Shown: in pieces, positions 55,670-64,000 of the stretch | Numbering within the stretch: the first letter of the stretch is position 1 | Layout: each line of letters begins with the position of its first letter | Assembly (NCBI RefSeq): GCF_039535785.1 | Contig: NZ_BAAAXV010000002.1 | Coordinates: 310,001 to 374,000 of the forward strand | DNA from: Nonomuraea helvata | Lineage (GTDB): Bacteria; Actinomycetota; Actinomycetes; Streptosporangiales; Streptosporangiaceae | Length of the DNA stretch: 64,000 nucleotides | Direction: 5' to 3' | Notes under the pieces: generated by a model | The model's input: only the letters and a program-made list of their open reading frames with translations | Told to the model about the DNA's origin: nothing | The model's database searches: none | Program-made: the position numbers and the translations under genes

Positions 55670-56664
55670 GCACCGGCACCACGACGGCCGGCCGCGCCGG
55701 GCTCGGCGGGAGGCTCAGGGAGGTCACCACTCGGCCGGAGTTCACCCTCGCCGTCCTCGCCGCCGTCGGCTTCGTCACGCTCGCCGTCGCCACGGACGGC
55801 AACCTGCTCTCACGCGGCACGCTGGACGCGTTCTTCCGCTTCCTCGCCGTCCCGATCGTGATCGGGCTCTCCCAGATGGTGGTGCTGGCCATCGGCCAGA
55901 TGAACCTGGCGGTCGGCACGCTCACGGGCCTGTGCGCCATGGTCGCGGCGTGGCTCATGCTCGAAGGCGGGCTGCCCGCCCCGCTGGCCGTGCCGGCCGC
56001 GCTCGGGGTCGGCCTCGCCGCCGGTCTCGTCAACGGGCTGCTCGTCGTGTTCACCCGGATCAACGGCTTCATCGTGACCCTCGCCACCATGACGATCATC
56101 GCTGGGCTGCGGTACGGGATCAACGGCCCGGACACCTTCCAGGGCTACTCGCAGGGGCTGCGCGACCTCGGCACCGCCTCGGTGCTCGGGCTGCCGGTCG
56201 TCCTCGTCGTCGCTCTGGCGGTGGCCGTCCTGGTGGCCCTGTTCTTCGGCCGCGCGGTCATGGGCCGGCAGTTGCTGGCGAGCGGCGGCAGCCCGTTCGC
56301 CGCGCGGCTGTCCGGCATCTCCAACGACCGGTCGATCGTCATCGCGCACGGGCTGAGCGGCCTGCTCGCCGGGGTGGCCGCCGTCATCACGGTCGCCGCC
56401 TCCGGCTCCGTCAACTCCAGCATCGGCGACGACCTGCTGCTGCCGAGCTTCGCCGCGCCGATCATCGGCGGGGTGGCGCTCACCGGCGGGGTGGTCAGCG
56501 TCGCCGGCACCTGCCTCGCGGCGTTCCTGGTCCGGCTGGTGGACGTCATGCAGGCGCAGTTCGACATCAACCCGCGCTGGATCGACCTGATCGTCGGCGC
56601 GGTCGTCCTCGGTGCGGTGCTGCTCGGCACCGTACGCCAGAAGCTGTCGAAGGGGTCGTCATGA
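55666..56664 (+). CDS. Ribose-type sugar ABC permease 2
   Basis: 332 residues. Hallmark region IVIGLSQMVVLAIGQMNLAV followed by GTLTGLCAM, then RINGFIVTLATMTIIAGLRY, MGRQLLASGGSPFAARLSGI and LPSFAAPIIGGVALTGGVVS. ATG at 55666 and the stop at 56664 both take part in ATGA overlaps. Two different permease genes in one operon are characteristic of YtfT/YjfF-like or AI-2-like heterodimeric importers. Confidence 0.92.
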   Translation: MSTGTTTAGRAGLGGRLREVTTRPEFTLAVLAAVGFVTLAVATDGNLLSRGTLDAFFRFLAVPIVIGLSQMVVLAIGQMNLAVGTLTGLCAMVAAWLMLEGGLPAPLAVPAALGVGLAAGLVNGLLVVFTRINGFIVTLATMTIIAGLRYGINGPDTFQGYSQGLRDLGTASVLGLPVVLVVALAVAVLVALFFGRAVMGRQLLASGGSPFAARLSGISNDRSIVIAHGLSGLLAGVAAVITVAASGSVNSSIGDDLLLPSFAAPIIGGVALTGGVVSVAGTCLAAFLVRLVDVMQAQFDINPRWIDLIVGAVVLGAVLLGTVRQKLSKGSS

Positions 56665-58181
56665 TGCTCACCGCCGAGAACCTGGTGAAGACGTTCCCGG
56701 GAGTGCGCGCGCTGGACGGGGCCACGTTGCGGCTCGCCGGCGGCAGCGTGCACGCCCTGCTGGGCGAGAACGGCGCGGGCAAGAGCACGCTGATCAAGAT
56801 CCTCACCGGGGTGCACCGCCCGGACGGCGGGCGGGTCGTGCTCGACGGCACCGACCTGCACATGACCGGACCGCTCGACGCCCAGCGGGCCGGCATCGGC
56901 GTGGTGCACCAGGAGCGCAACCTGATCCCCGGATTCTCCGTCGCCGAGAACATCCTGCTGCACCACCTGCCGCGGCGCCTCGGCCTCGTCGACCGGGCGC
57001 GCATGCGCGCCGAGGCCCGCCGCTGCCTCGGCCTGCTCGATCTGGACCTCGACCCGGACACCCCGGTCTCCCGGCTGTCCGTGGCGCAGGCGCAGCTGGT
57101 CGAGATCGCCAAGGCGCTGAGCGTCGACAGCAAGGTGCTGCTGCTCGACGAGCCGACCGCGTCGCTCACCGGCGACGAGGCCGACCGGCTCTACGGGATC
57201 GTGCGCAGGCTGCGCGACAGCGGGCACGCCGTCGTGCTGGTGAGCCACAAGCTGGAGGAGGTGTTCGCGGTCGCGGACACGGTCACCGTGCTGCGCGACG
57301 GACGCAGCGTCGCCGAGGCCGAACCGCTCGCCGGCTACACGCAGGACCAGATCGTCGACCTCATGGTCGGGCGGGCCTACTCCTCCGTCCGCCTGGCCGA
57401 GCGGCACGTCGACCCGGCGACGGCGCCCGCCCTGCGGCTGGAGAAGGTGTGCACCGCGCGGGGCCACTGCGACGTCTCCCTGTCCGTGCGCCCGGGAGAG
57501 ATCCTCGGACTGTACGGCCTGGTCGGTGCCGGCCGCAGCGAGCTGGCCAAGGCGCTGCTCGGGCTCGACCGCATCACCTCGGGAACGGTGGAGGTGCGGG
57601 GCCGTCCGGTGCGCATCCGCGATGTCGGCGACGCGCTCCGCGGCCACCGCATCGGCTACGTGACCGAGAACCGCAAGGAAGAGGGCCTCTTCCTCGACCA
57701 GCCGATCGCCCGCAACGTCGGCGTCACCGTGTGGCGGCGCCTGGCCAGGGCCGGGCTGGTGACCGATCGGGCCGAACGCCGCCTGGTGGCCGGGTACGTC
57801 GACCGGCTGGGCATCCGGATCTCCGCGCCGTCCCAGCTCGCGGGCCAGCTGTCCGGCGGCAACCAGCAGAAGGTCAGCCTCGCGAAGTGGCTCGCCGCCG
57901 AATGCGAGATCCTCATCGTGGACGAGCCGACGGTCGGCATCGACGTGCGCACCAAGGCGGCGTTCCACGAGCTGATCGCCGAGCTGGCGGGAGCCGGGCT
58001 GGCGCTGCTGCTGATCTCGTCGGATCTGCCGGAGATCGTCACGCTCGCCGACCGGATCGCGGTGATGAACGACTTCAGCCTCCGCGGCGAGCTGGTCAAC
58101 GACCACGACTACGCCCGGATGAGCCAGGCGATCATCCGGCTGATCCACGCGGGACCCGCGGATGTGGTGCCTAGTTCTTGA
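56661..58181 (+). CDS. Ribose-type sugar ABC ATP-binding protein
   Basis: 506 residues with two nucleotide-binding domains. Domain 1: LLGENGAGKSTLIKIL, LSVAQAQLVEIAKALSVDSK, VLLLDEPTASLTGDEADRL. Domain 2: LYGLVGAGRSELAKALLGLD, LSGGNQQKVSLAKWLAAECE, LIVDEPTVGIDVRTKAAFHE. ATG at 56661 overlaps permease 2. The end runs 11 nt into the convergent MalG-type gene. Last gene of the operon. Confidence 0.93.
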   Translation: MMLTAENLVKTFPGVRALDGATLRLAGGSVHALLGENGAGKSTLIKILTGVHRPDGGRVVLDGTDLHMTGPLDAQRAGIGVVHQERNLIPGFSVAENILLHHLPRRLGLVDRARMRAEARRCLGLLDLDLDPDTPVSRLSVAQAQLVEIAKALSVDSKVLLLDEPTASLTGDEADRLYGIVRRLRDSGHAVVLVSHKLEEVFAVADTVTVLRDGRSVAEAEPLAGYTQDQIVDLMVGRAYSSVRLAERHVDPATAPALRLEKVCTARGHCDVSLSVRPGEILGLYGLVGAGRSELAKALLGLDRITSGTVEVRGRPVRIRDVGDALRGHRIGYVTENRKEEGLFLDQPIARNVGVTVWRRLARAGLVTDRAERRLVAGYVDRLGIRISAPSQLAGQLSGGNQQKVSLAKWLAAECEILIVDEPTVGIDVRTKAAFHELIAELAGAGLALLLISSDLPEIVTLADRIAVMNDFSLRGELVNDHDYARMSQAIIRLIHAGPADVVPSS

Positions 58182-59073
58182 TGCCGGTCAGCGTGACCCC
58201 CTCGATGAAGTAGCGCTGCAGGAAGAAGAAGAGCGCGATGATCGGGGCGATCACCGCCGCCGAGGCCGCCATGAGGTAGCCCCACTGGGTGATGTACATG
58301 CTCTGGAAGGAGGCCAGCCCCAGCGACAGCGTGTAGTTCTCCTCGTTCTGCAGGTACAGCAGCGGCCCGAGGAAGTCGTTCCAGGTGCCGATGAACGTGA
58401 AGATGGTCACCACGATGATCGCCGGCTTGGACAGCGGCATGACGACCGTCCAGAACACCCGCCACGGCGAGGCCCCGTCGATGTAGGCGGCCTCGTCCAG
58501 CTCGAACGGGATCGTCAGGAAGAACTGCCTGAGCAGGAAGATGTTGAACACTCCCCCGCCCGCCCCGGCGAACCAGCTCGGCACGGTGAGGGGCGCGATC
58601 GTGTCGATCGCGTCCAGCTCCTGCCACATGACGAACGTCGGGATGAGCGTCACCGCGTACGGGAGCATCACGCCGCTCAGCAGCAGCGCGAAGACCACGT
58701 TGCGCCCGCGCCAGCGCAGCCGGGAGAAGCTGAAGGCCGCGACCGCGCAGGTCAGCACCGTGCCGAGGACGCTGATGACGGCGATGACCAGGGTGTTGAA
58801 GAAGTAGCGGCCGAAGGGCTGCGTGGTGAGCGCCTCGGTGAAGTTCGACCACTGGAACGGCGAGGGGATCCACTGGGGCGGCGAGACGAACATCTGCGCG
58901 TCCTGCATGAGCGCGCTGCGCACCAGCCAGACGAACGGCAGCAGGGTCGGGATCGACCCCGCCACCAGCGCCACGTACAGCAGGGCCCGGCCGTACCTGC
59001 GGGGTCTGCGCAGCCCCTCGGTGGGAGCCACCCGGCCCGAGCGGGTCTTGTCCGGGGTCGCCACGGCGGTCAT
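58171..59073 (-). CDS. Carbohydrate ABC permease (MalG type)
   Basis: 300 residues. Six helices, with the coupling loop FELDEAAYIDGASPWRVFWT then VVMPLSKPAIIVVTIFTFIG and a C-terminal ALFFFLQRYFIEGVTLTGIK. ATG at 59073 overlaps the MalF-type stop as ATGA. Belongs to the importer serving the GH127 enzyme. Confidence 0.92.
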   Translation of the reverse strand: MTAVATPDKTRSGRVAPTEGLRRPRRYGRALLYVALVAGSIPTLLPFVWLVRSALMQDAQMFVSPPQWIPSPFQWSNFTEALTTQPFGRYFFNTLVIAVISVLGTVLTCAVAAFSFSRLRWRGRNVVFALLLSGVMLPYAVTLIPTFVMWQELDAIDTIAPLTVPSWFAGAGGGVFNIFLLRQFFLTIPFELDEAAYIDGASPWRVFWTVVMPLSKPAIIVVTIFTFIGTWNDFLGPLLYLQNEENYTLSLGLASFQSMYITQWGYLMAASAAVIAPIIALFFFLQRYFIEGVTLTGIKN

Positions 59074-59951
59074 CGTGCGCCTGCCATCTCGTAGTAGACC
59101 CAGCGGCGGGCGTTTCTGAACATCAGGAACGTCACCACCATGATGATCATGAACAGGGTCCAGGCGAGCGCGCTGGCGTAGCCCATCTCGCTCTCCGTGA
59201 ACGCCTTGCGGAACAGGTAGTAGACGTAGAAGAGCGTGGCGTGGTTAGGGCCGCCCTCGGTCATCACGTACGCCTGGTTGAAGACCTGGAAGGTGCCGAC
59301 CACACCGACCACCAGGTTGTAGAAGATGGTCGGCGTCATCATCGGCAGCGTGACGTGCCAGAAGCGCCGCCACACGCCGCCGCCGTCGATCGACACGGCC
59401 TCGTACAGGTGCCTCGGCACGCCCTGCAGCCCCGCCAGGAAGATCACCATGGTGTTGCCGAAGCCCCAGGTGCTCATGATGATCATCGAGGGCACGGCCG
59501 TCGACTCGCCGTAGATCCACTGGGAGCCGGGCAGGCCGCCCTCCCGGAGCAGGGAGTTCAGCAGGCCGAAGTCCGGGTTGAAGATCCAGATCCAGAGCAC
59601 GACGTTCGCGATGGCCGGGACGAGCGTCGGCAGGTAGAAGATCGTCCGCCAGACGGCCAGGCCGCGCACCTTCTGGTTGAGCAGCAGGGCCACGACGAAG
59701 CTGACGATCAGCACCAGCGGGACCGCGCCGAGCGTGTAGTACGCGGTGGTGCTCAGCGACTTCCAGAACAGCTCGTCCTTGACCATCGTGGCGTAGTTGT
59801 CCAGGCCGATGAACGACGGGCTGGCGCCGATCGTCCAGTCGGTCAGGCTGAAGAACGCCGAGGCCACCATGGGCCCGATGGTGAAGATGACGAACCCCAG
59901 GATGGCGGGGAGCGCCATCAGGATGCCCCAGCGCGTTTCGAGGCGGCGCAT
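59070..59951 (-). CDS. Carbohydrate ABC permease (MalF type)
   Basis: 293 residues, six helices: ILMALPAILGFVIFTIGPMV, GVPRHLYEAVSIDGGGVWRR (coupling loop), FWHVTLPMMTPTIFYNLVVG, FQVFNQAYVMTEGGPNHATL. Its ATG at 59951 shares one base with the stop of the binding-protein gene (TGATG). Confidence 0.92.
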   Translation of the reverse strand: MRRLETRWGILMALPAILGFVIFTIGPMVASAFFSLTDWTIGASPSFIGLDNYATMVKDELFWKSLSTTAYYTLGAVPLVLIVSFVVALLLNQKVRGLAVWRTIFYLPTLVPAIANVVLWIWIFNPDFGLLNSLLREGGLPGSQWIYGESTAVPSMIIMSTWGFGNTMVIFLAGLQGVPRHLYEAVSIDGGGVWRRFWHVTLPMMTPTIFYNLVVGVVGTFQVFNQAYVMTEGGPNHATLFYVYYLFRKAFTESEMGYASALAWTLFMIIMVVTFLMFRNARRWVYYEMAGAR

Positions 59952-61318
59952 CAGAGCTCCTGGGTGTGCTGCCAGCCCTGGAGCATGCTGGTGATCTTCG
60001 GCGTGACTTCCTTGAGGATCTCCGCGGCCGGGCGCTTGCCGGTCTCGATCTCCTGGAGCGCCGGGGCCAGCACGTCACTGCTGATGGTGGACATGTTCTT
60101 GACGCGGTTGCCGAACGTGGGCACGCCGTGGTCGCGGGCGTAGTCCACCACGGCGGTGCGGAACTCCGCCGGGTGCAGGTCGTTCTTCGTCCAGGAGTCG
60201 ATGGAGGCCTGGTCCTCGTAGTACTTCTTCTCCTGCGGCATCCACAGGCCCTTGGCGAACAGGTCGACGTAGCGCGGGTCGTTGTGGAAGGCGAACAGCT
60301 CGACCGCCTCCTGCTCGTGCTTGGTCCCCGCGAACACCGCCGACGCGCCCGCCACCTGGCTGGCGGTGAACGGCTCCTTGTACTTGGGGAGCACGCCGAT
60401 GCCGTAGTCCACCTTGCTCTCGTTCATGTCGAGCAGGCTCCAGTGGCCGTCCACCACCATGGCCACCCGCTTGGTCTTGAGCAGGATGTTGGTGCCCGGC
60501 GCGTCGTCGCCGGTCGCGGCGAGCTGGCCCGGGCCGGGCGCGACGCGGTGCTTGTAGACGAGGTCCTGCAGGTTCTGGAACACCTGGATCGCCTCGGGCG
60601 TGTCGAGCAGGCACTTCTTGCCGCTCTCGTCGGCGAAGTCCACGCCGTTGCTGCGCAGGAACCCATACCAGGCGGCGCCGTAGGTGATGCTGCTGGAGAT
60701 GCCGAACTGCTTGATCTGCTTCGGGTCGAAGCCCGACTCGTCCGGGTGCTTGCCGTTCTGGTCGATCGTCAGCTTGTAGGCGTTCTCGACGAGCTGGTCC
60801 CAGGTCCAGGCGGAGGCGGCGTCGGCGGGCGGCGTGACACCGGCGGCCGCGACGGCGGACTTGCTGAACCACAGCAGCTCGATCTCGTTGGCCGTCGCGA
60901 CACCGTGCAGGTTGTCCTGGCCGCTCCACAGGTACGCGTCCGGCAGGTAACCGGCCAGCTGCGGATATTTCTTCAAATAGGGGAACAGGTTGACCAGCTT
61001 GCCCTGCTGGCCCAGCCGGTACGACATCGCCAGCGGCACATACCCGGCATCCGGGAGCCGGTTGCTGGCCACGAGCGTGTTGAGCTTCACGTCGTACTCG
61101 TCGGGCGTGTAGAGCGGCTTGACCTTCACCCCCGCGTGCTTCTGCTCGTACTGCTTGAGCATGCGCTCGACAGCCGCCTTCTCGAACGTCGAGCCCCAGT
61201 ACATGAACTGCAGCTGCACGTTCTTCCCGTCCGAGCCGGAGCCCGAGCCGCCGCAGGCCGACGCCGTGGCGCCGAGGGCGGCGAGCCCGCCCAGCTTCAA
61301 CAGGTCGCGTCTTCTCAT
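59951..61318 (-). CDS. Carbohydrate ABC substrate-binding lipoprotein
   Basis: 455 residues. A twin-arginine-like head (MRRRDLLKLGGLAALGATAS) ending in a lipobox cysteine, then LQFMYWGSTFEKAAVERMLK, VASNRLPDAGYVPLAMSYRL, NELELLWFSKSAVAAAG-like segment (actually NEIELLWFSK) and WTWDQLVENAYKLTIDQNGK. Family-1 binding protein. Twelve nt separate it from the GH127 gene upstream, so it is in the same operon and probably binds arabinofuranosyl oligosaccharides. Confidence 0.9.
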   Translation of the reverse strand: MRRRDLLKLGGLAALGATASACGGSGSGSDGKNVQLQFMYWGSTFEKAAVERMLKQYEQKHAGVKVKPLYTPDEYDVKLNTLVASNRLPDAGYVPLAMSYRLGQQGKLVNLFPYLKKYPQLAGYLPDAYLWSGQDNLHGVATANEIELLWFSKSAVAAAGVTPPADAASAWTWDQLVENAYKLTIDQNGKHPDESGFDPKQIKQFGISSSITYGAAWYGFLRSNGVDFADESGKKCLLDTPEAIQVFQNLQDLVYKHRVAPGPGQLAATGDDAPGTNILLKTKRVAMVVDGHWSLLDMNESKVDYGIGVLPKYKEPFTASQVAGASAVFAGTKHEQEAVELFAFHNDPRYVDLFAKGLWMPQEKKYYEDQASIDSWTKNDLHPAEFRTAVVDYARDHGVPTFGNRVKNMSTISSDVLAPALQEIETGKRPAAEILKEVTPKITSMLQGWQHTQEL

Positions 61319-61330
61319 CCGCGTCTTTCC

Positions 61331-63184
61331 TTACGCGAGGGGGATCCAGAGCCGCATCGCGCCGCCGTCGCGGTTGTCCCACTGGAAGTAGGGGACGGCG
61401 GTCGCGGTCACGCCGGTGCTGGTCGCCAGGGGTTTCGTGGTGTACGGCAGGCCGTCGCCCGGCTGGTGCACGGCGACGGCGTCGGTTTCGATCAGTACGG
61501 TGCGGCCGACGCCCTCAAGGTCGTCGACGGGCTTGACCCGCAGCGGGGCCTGCGGGTTCAGGGCGAGGTCGTCGACCTCCACGCCGTCGGGCTGGTCGGC
61601 GTTCTCGAAGCAGTAGACGAGCGGCCCGCGCTCCAGGGCCACGGAGCCCCTGACCGCGTCGATCTTGCGGTGGGGGTAGGTGATCCTGGGCGTCATGTCG
61701 AGCCGGAGCTCGACGGTGTCACCGGCCTGCCAGTCGCGGCGGAGACGGAAATATCCGTCCTCGCCGGACCGGGCCGGGCGGTCGTCGACGTACGTGGCCT
61801 CGCTCCAGGCCGGGATGCGCAGGGCGAGCTCCCAGTCGCCCGCCTCCTCGACCGTGATGCGGACGAGCCCGTCCCACGGGTAGTCGGTCTCGATCCGGAT
61901 CCTCCCGGCGACGGTGCCCGGGACGTACTGGTGCAGCTGCAGGCCGGCGTCGGTGACGGTGGCCACGTAGGAGCCGAGCGAGGCCACCAGGCGCATGATG
62001 TTCGGCGGGCAGCAGGCGCACGCGAACCACTCCCTGCGCCGCCCGAGGTAGGCGTCCTCGACGAGGTCGTTCCTGCGCTGGAGCGGGTTGACGTAGAAGA
62101 AGCGCAGGCCGTCGGCCGAGGTCGAGGCGGCGAAGGCGTTGTAGAGCGTGCGCTCGATCAGGTCGGCGTGGCGGCCGTGGCCGGTGGCCAGGAGCAGCCG
62201 CCAGTTCCAGTGGATGCTGGCGATGGCGGCGCAGCTCTCGCTGTAGGCGCGGTCGGGCGGCAGCTCGTACCGCTCACCGAACGCCTCGCCGTCGTGGCGC
62301 GAACCGTGACCGCCCGTGATGTACGTCTTGGTGGCGACCATGTCCTCCCAGCGGCGCAGTGAGCACTCCAGCAGCGACTCGTCACCGGTCTCCAGGTAGA
62401 CGTCGACGATGCCGGACTCCAGGTAGAGCTGGCGCACGGCGTGGCCCACCGCGGTGTCGGCCTCGCGTACGGGCAGGTGGTCCTGCGCGTACAGCATGCC
62501 CATGCCGCTGTCCTTGATGAGGCCCTTGCCGCGGTTGTCGATCAGCTTGGCCGCCAGGTCCAGGTAGGTCCGCTCGCCGGTCAGGCGGTAGAGCTCCACC
62601 AGCGCGGTCTCGACCTCCGCGTGACCGTCGATGCCGTCGTTGCCGCCGGTCAGGAAGACGTCGACGAGGTGGTCGGCCAGGCGCCTGGCGACCTCGACCA
62701 CTCCGTCGCCGATCCCGGCGCGGGCGGCCGCCACCGCCGCCTGGAACAGGTGGCCCGCGCAGTACATCTCGTGGCTGTACTCGAGCTCGGTGTAGATCTT
62801 GTCCGGCTTGACGACCTGGTAGTGCGAGTTGAGGTAGCCGTCGTCCCGCTGCGCCTTCTTCAGGACGGCCGCCGCCTGGTCGGCGAACTCGCCGTACCCT
62901 GGCTCGGGGGCGCGGACGTGCTCCCAGGAGATCGCCTCAAGCTGCTTGTAGAGGTCGGAGTCCTGGAACCGGTAGCCCTGGAACGGCCCCTCGCCCTCCC
63001 CTCCCGCGCGGCGCAGGTTGGGCAGGGCGCCCGAGCGCTCCATCTGCTCCAGGCCCAGCGGGATGCTGGCCTCGTGGTTGATCCGCTGCCACCGCGCGAG
63101 CGGCCCACCGGTGATGACCACGTCTGGGATCCCGAGCGGCCGCCATACTGTCCGGCCGGACGGAATGACAGGACTCTGCTGCAT
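61331..63184 (-). CDS. Glycoside hydrolase family 127 protein (beta-L-arabinofuranosidase type)
   Basis: 617 residues, no signal peptide, cytosolic. (alpha/alpha)6 barrel with PFQGYRFQDSDLYKQLEAIS, DDGYLNSHYQ, EMYCAGHLFQAAVAAARAGI, YITGGHGSRHDGEAFGERYE, YSESCAAIASIHWNWRLLLA (Glu and Cys zinc ligands of S-E-S-C) and WFACACCPPNIMRLVASLGS (the Cys-Cys with the cysteine nucleophile). C-terminal beta domains follow. The Zn-cysteine site is intact. ATG at 63184 has GAGGAG 5 nt upstream. First gene of an operon with a MalEFG-like importer, divergent from a LacI gene. Cleaves beta-L-arabinofuranosides or a related furanoside. Confidence 0.92.
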   Translation of the reverse strand: MQQSPVIPSGRTVWRPLGIPDVVITGGPLARWQRINHEASIPLGLEQMERSGALPNLRRAGGEGEGPFQGYRFQDSDLYKQLEAISWEHVRAPEPGYGEFADQAAAVLKKAQRDDGYLNSHYQVVKPDKIYTELEYSHEMYCAGHLFQAAVAAARAGIGDGVVEVARRLADHLVDVFLTGGNDGIDGHAEVETALVELYRLTGERTYLDLAAKLIDNRGKGLIKDSGMGMLYAQDHLPVREADTAVGHAVRQLYLESGIVDVYLETGDESLLECSLRRWEDMVATKTYITGGHGSRHDGEAFGERYELPPDRAYSESCAAIASIHWNWRLLLATGHGRHADLIERTLYNAFAASTSADGLRFFYVNPLQRRNDLVEDAYLGRRREWFACACCPPNIMRLVASLGSYVATVTDAGLQLHQYVPGTVAGRIRIETDYPWDGLVRITVEEAGDWELALRIPAWSEATYVDDRPARSGEDGYFRLRRDWQAGDTVELRLDMTPRITYPHRKIDAVRGSVALERGPLVYCFENADQPDGVEVDDLALNPQAPLRVKPVDDLEGVGRTVLIETDAVAVHQPGDGLPYTTKPLATSTGVTATAVPYFQWDNRDGGAMRLWIPLA

Positions 63185-63209
63185 CTAGCTCCTCAACCTC
63201 TGACCTTGG

Positions 63210-63238
63210 TGAGAAAACTGTGGGAATAGGTTTTCTCA
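63210..63238. promoter_or_regulatory. Inverted-repeat operator between GH127 operon and LacI gene
   Basis: TGAGAAAAC (63210-63218) and GTTTTCTCA (63230-63238) are perfect complements separated by 11 nt, 26 nt upstream of the GH127 start in a 133-nt divergent region. Likely target of the adjoining LacI-type regulator, although the spaced arms are less usual for that family than a compact palindrome. Confidence 0.55.
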
Positions 63239-63317
63239 ATCGGAGGGTAAGGTGTGATACATCACAGGTCAAGGGGATGCCTGTGCGCAATAGGGTGTGA
63301 CGCGAAAGGGGACTCGG

Positions 63318-64000
63318 TTGGCCAACCCGTCCGATGGGACAGCGAGAACCGTCACGATCAGAGACGTCGCGGCGGCCGCCGACGTGTCGATCGGCACCGC
63401 GTCCAAGGCGCTCAACGGGCGGGGCCGCATGCGCGTCGAGACCCGCGACCGGGTGCTCGCCGCCGCCGAGCGGCTCGGCTTCCGGCCCAATCCACTCGCC
63501 CAGGGGCTGCTGGCGGGCCGCACGTACACCGTGGGCCTGGTCACGGGCGACAGCTTCGGCCGCTTCAGCATCCCGGTGATGCTGGGCGCCGAGGACGCGC
63601 TGGGCGCGGGCCAGATCTCGGTGTTCATGTGCGACACGCGCGACGACCCGATCAGGGAACGGCACTACGTCGAGCGCCTGCTGGCCAGGCGCGTCGAGGG
63701 CATCATCGTCACGGGGCGGCGCACGGAGCCGCGGCCGGGGATCGGCCGCGACCTGCCCGTTCCCGTCGTGTACGCGATGACGCAGTCCACGGACGACTCG
63801 GACGTCTCGATCATCCCGGACGACGAGGGCGGCGGAGCGCTGGCCGCCCGGCACCTCATGGCGACGGGACGCACCCGCATCGGCCACGTGACCGGACCCC
63901 AGCGCTTCCAGGCGGCGCGGCGGCGCGCCCAGGGGCTCACCTCCGCTCTCTCCTCCGCCGGGCTGTCTCCCGCGGGCGAGATCCTGTACGGGCAGTGGAG
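63318..64000 (+). CDS. LacI-family transcriptional regulator (cut by window end)
   Basis: At least 227 residues are visible. HTH VTIRDVAAAADVSIGTASKA with LNGRGRMRVETRDRVLAAAE, hinge NPLAQGLLAGRTYTVGLVTG, sensor GRFSIPVMLGAEDALGAGQI, RRVEGIIVTGRRTEPRPGIG, TGRTRIGHVTGPQRFQAARR. The recognition helix IGTASKALN differs from the usual AATVSRVLN. TTG at 63318 has AAAGGGG about 7 nt upstream; GTG at 63297 in the same frame is the alternative. Probably regulates the divergent GH127 operon. Confidence 0.9.
   Translation, partial: MANPSDGTARTVTIRDVAAAADVSIGTASKALNGRGRMRVETRDRVLAAAERLGFRPNPLAQGLLAGRTYTVGLVTGDSFGRFSIPVMLGAEDALGAGQISVFMCDTRDDPIRERHYVERLLARRVEGIIVTGRRTEPRPGIGRDLPVPVVYAMTQSTDDSDVSIIPDDEGGGALAARHLMATGRTRIGHVTGPQRFQAARRRAQGLTSALSSAGLSPAGEILYGQW

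Noticed and set aside
59966..62362. A 798-codon plus-strand frame across the binding-protein and GH127 genes
   Set aside because: It spans two minus-strand genes with clear family motifs and is explained by codon bias.
1..64000. tRNA or rRNA genes, phage structural genes, integrative-element attachment sites
   Set aside because: No tRNA-like cloverleaf, rRNA stretch, capsid or terminase protein, or paired direct repeats flanking the accessory region were recognised.

Overview
The window is very GC-rich DNA with GTG and TTG starts, many 4-nt start/stop overlaps (ATGA, GTGA) and strong AGGAGG-type ribosome sites. Together with the XRE-DUF5753/DUF397 pair, a DevR-type dormancy regulator, multi-domain universal stress proteins and a string of sugar ABC systems each with its own LacI/DeoR/GntR regulator, this points to a soil actinomycete, probably a Streptosporangiaceae-like organism (Nonomuraea type). 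The species assignment is inference.

Layout. 1-6755: a polysaccharide/uronate-type locus (solute-binding protein, 2-hydroxyacid dehydrogenase, DUF2264 protein, DeoR/LacI hybrid regulator, heparinase II/III-like protein). GATC repeats with 10-bp spacing sit in front of both divergent promoters. 6900-7160: relic of a beta-trefoil (fascin-like) repeat protein. 7180-12468: a WhiJ/AbaA-like cassette (XRE regulator, DUF397) facing a tightly overlapped operon of three small proteins, an anti-sigma-like ATPase, and two tandem AAA ATPases, the second carrying a PD-(D/E)XK nuclease-like tail. 12500-13200: transposase and integrase scars. 13331-14416: a bacterial GRAS-family protein.

14508-30313: a dormancy-type cluster. 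It holds a DevR/DosR response regulator, a pyridoxamine-oxidase-like protein, three double-domain universal stress proteins (one frameshifted), a decapitated DoxX gene, a CocE-type hydrolase and a SulP transporter. DosR-box-like sites (GGGACTTTNGGCCC type) lie in front of most of these units. Inserted in it are an AraC/hydrolase pair and two secreted proteins, one of them a 1496-residue polymorphic-toxin-like protein with a long Ala-rich coiled coil, a Hint domain and an unassigned C-terminal domain. 30451-31790: a PadR-membrane protein pair with a 17-bp perfect inverted repeat abutting the start codon.

31840-48570: what I read as a complete D-arabinan utilisation locus. It has a secreted DUF4185 (GH183-type endo-D-arabinanase) protein, two DUF2961 (GH172-type) proteins, a MalEFG-like oligosaccharide importer, an RbsBCA-like monosaccharide importer, an L-fucose-isomerase-like protein (such enzymes take D-arabinose to D-ribulose), an FGGY kinase and two paralogous LacI regulators. 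The same AATCGATT-centred operator occurs before four of these transcription units.

48858-51647: a frameshifted PAS-GAF-SpoIIE phosphatase coupled to a B12-binding protein. 51654-58181: a GntR regulator facing an RbsB/enolase-superfamily/two-permease/RbsA operon (sugar-acid type). 58171-64000: a MalEFG importer with a GH127 beta-L-arabinofuranosidase and a divergent LacI gene cut by the window end. No rRNA, tRNA, CRISPR array or phage structural genes were seen.
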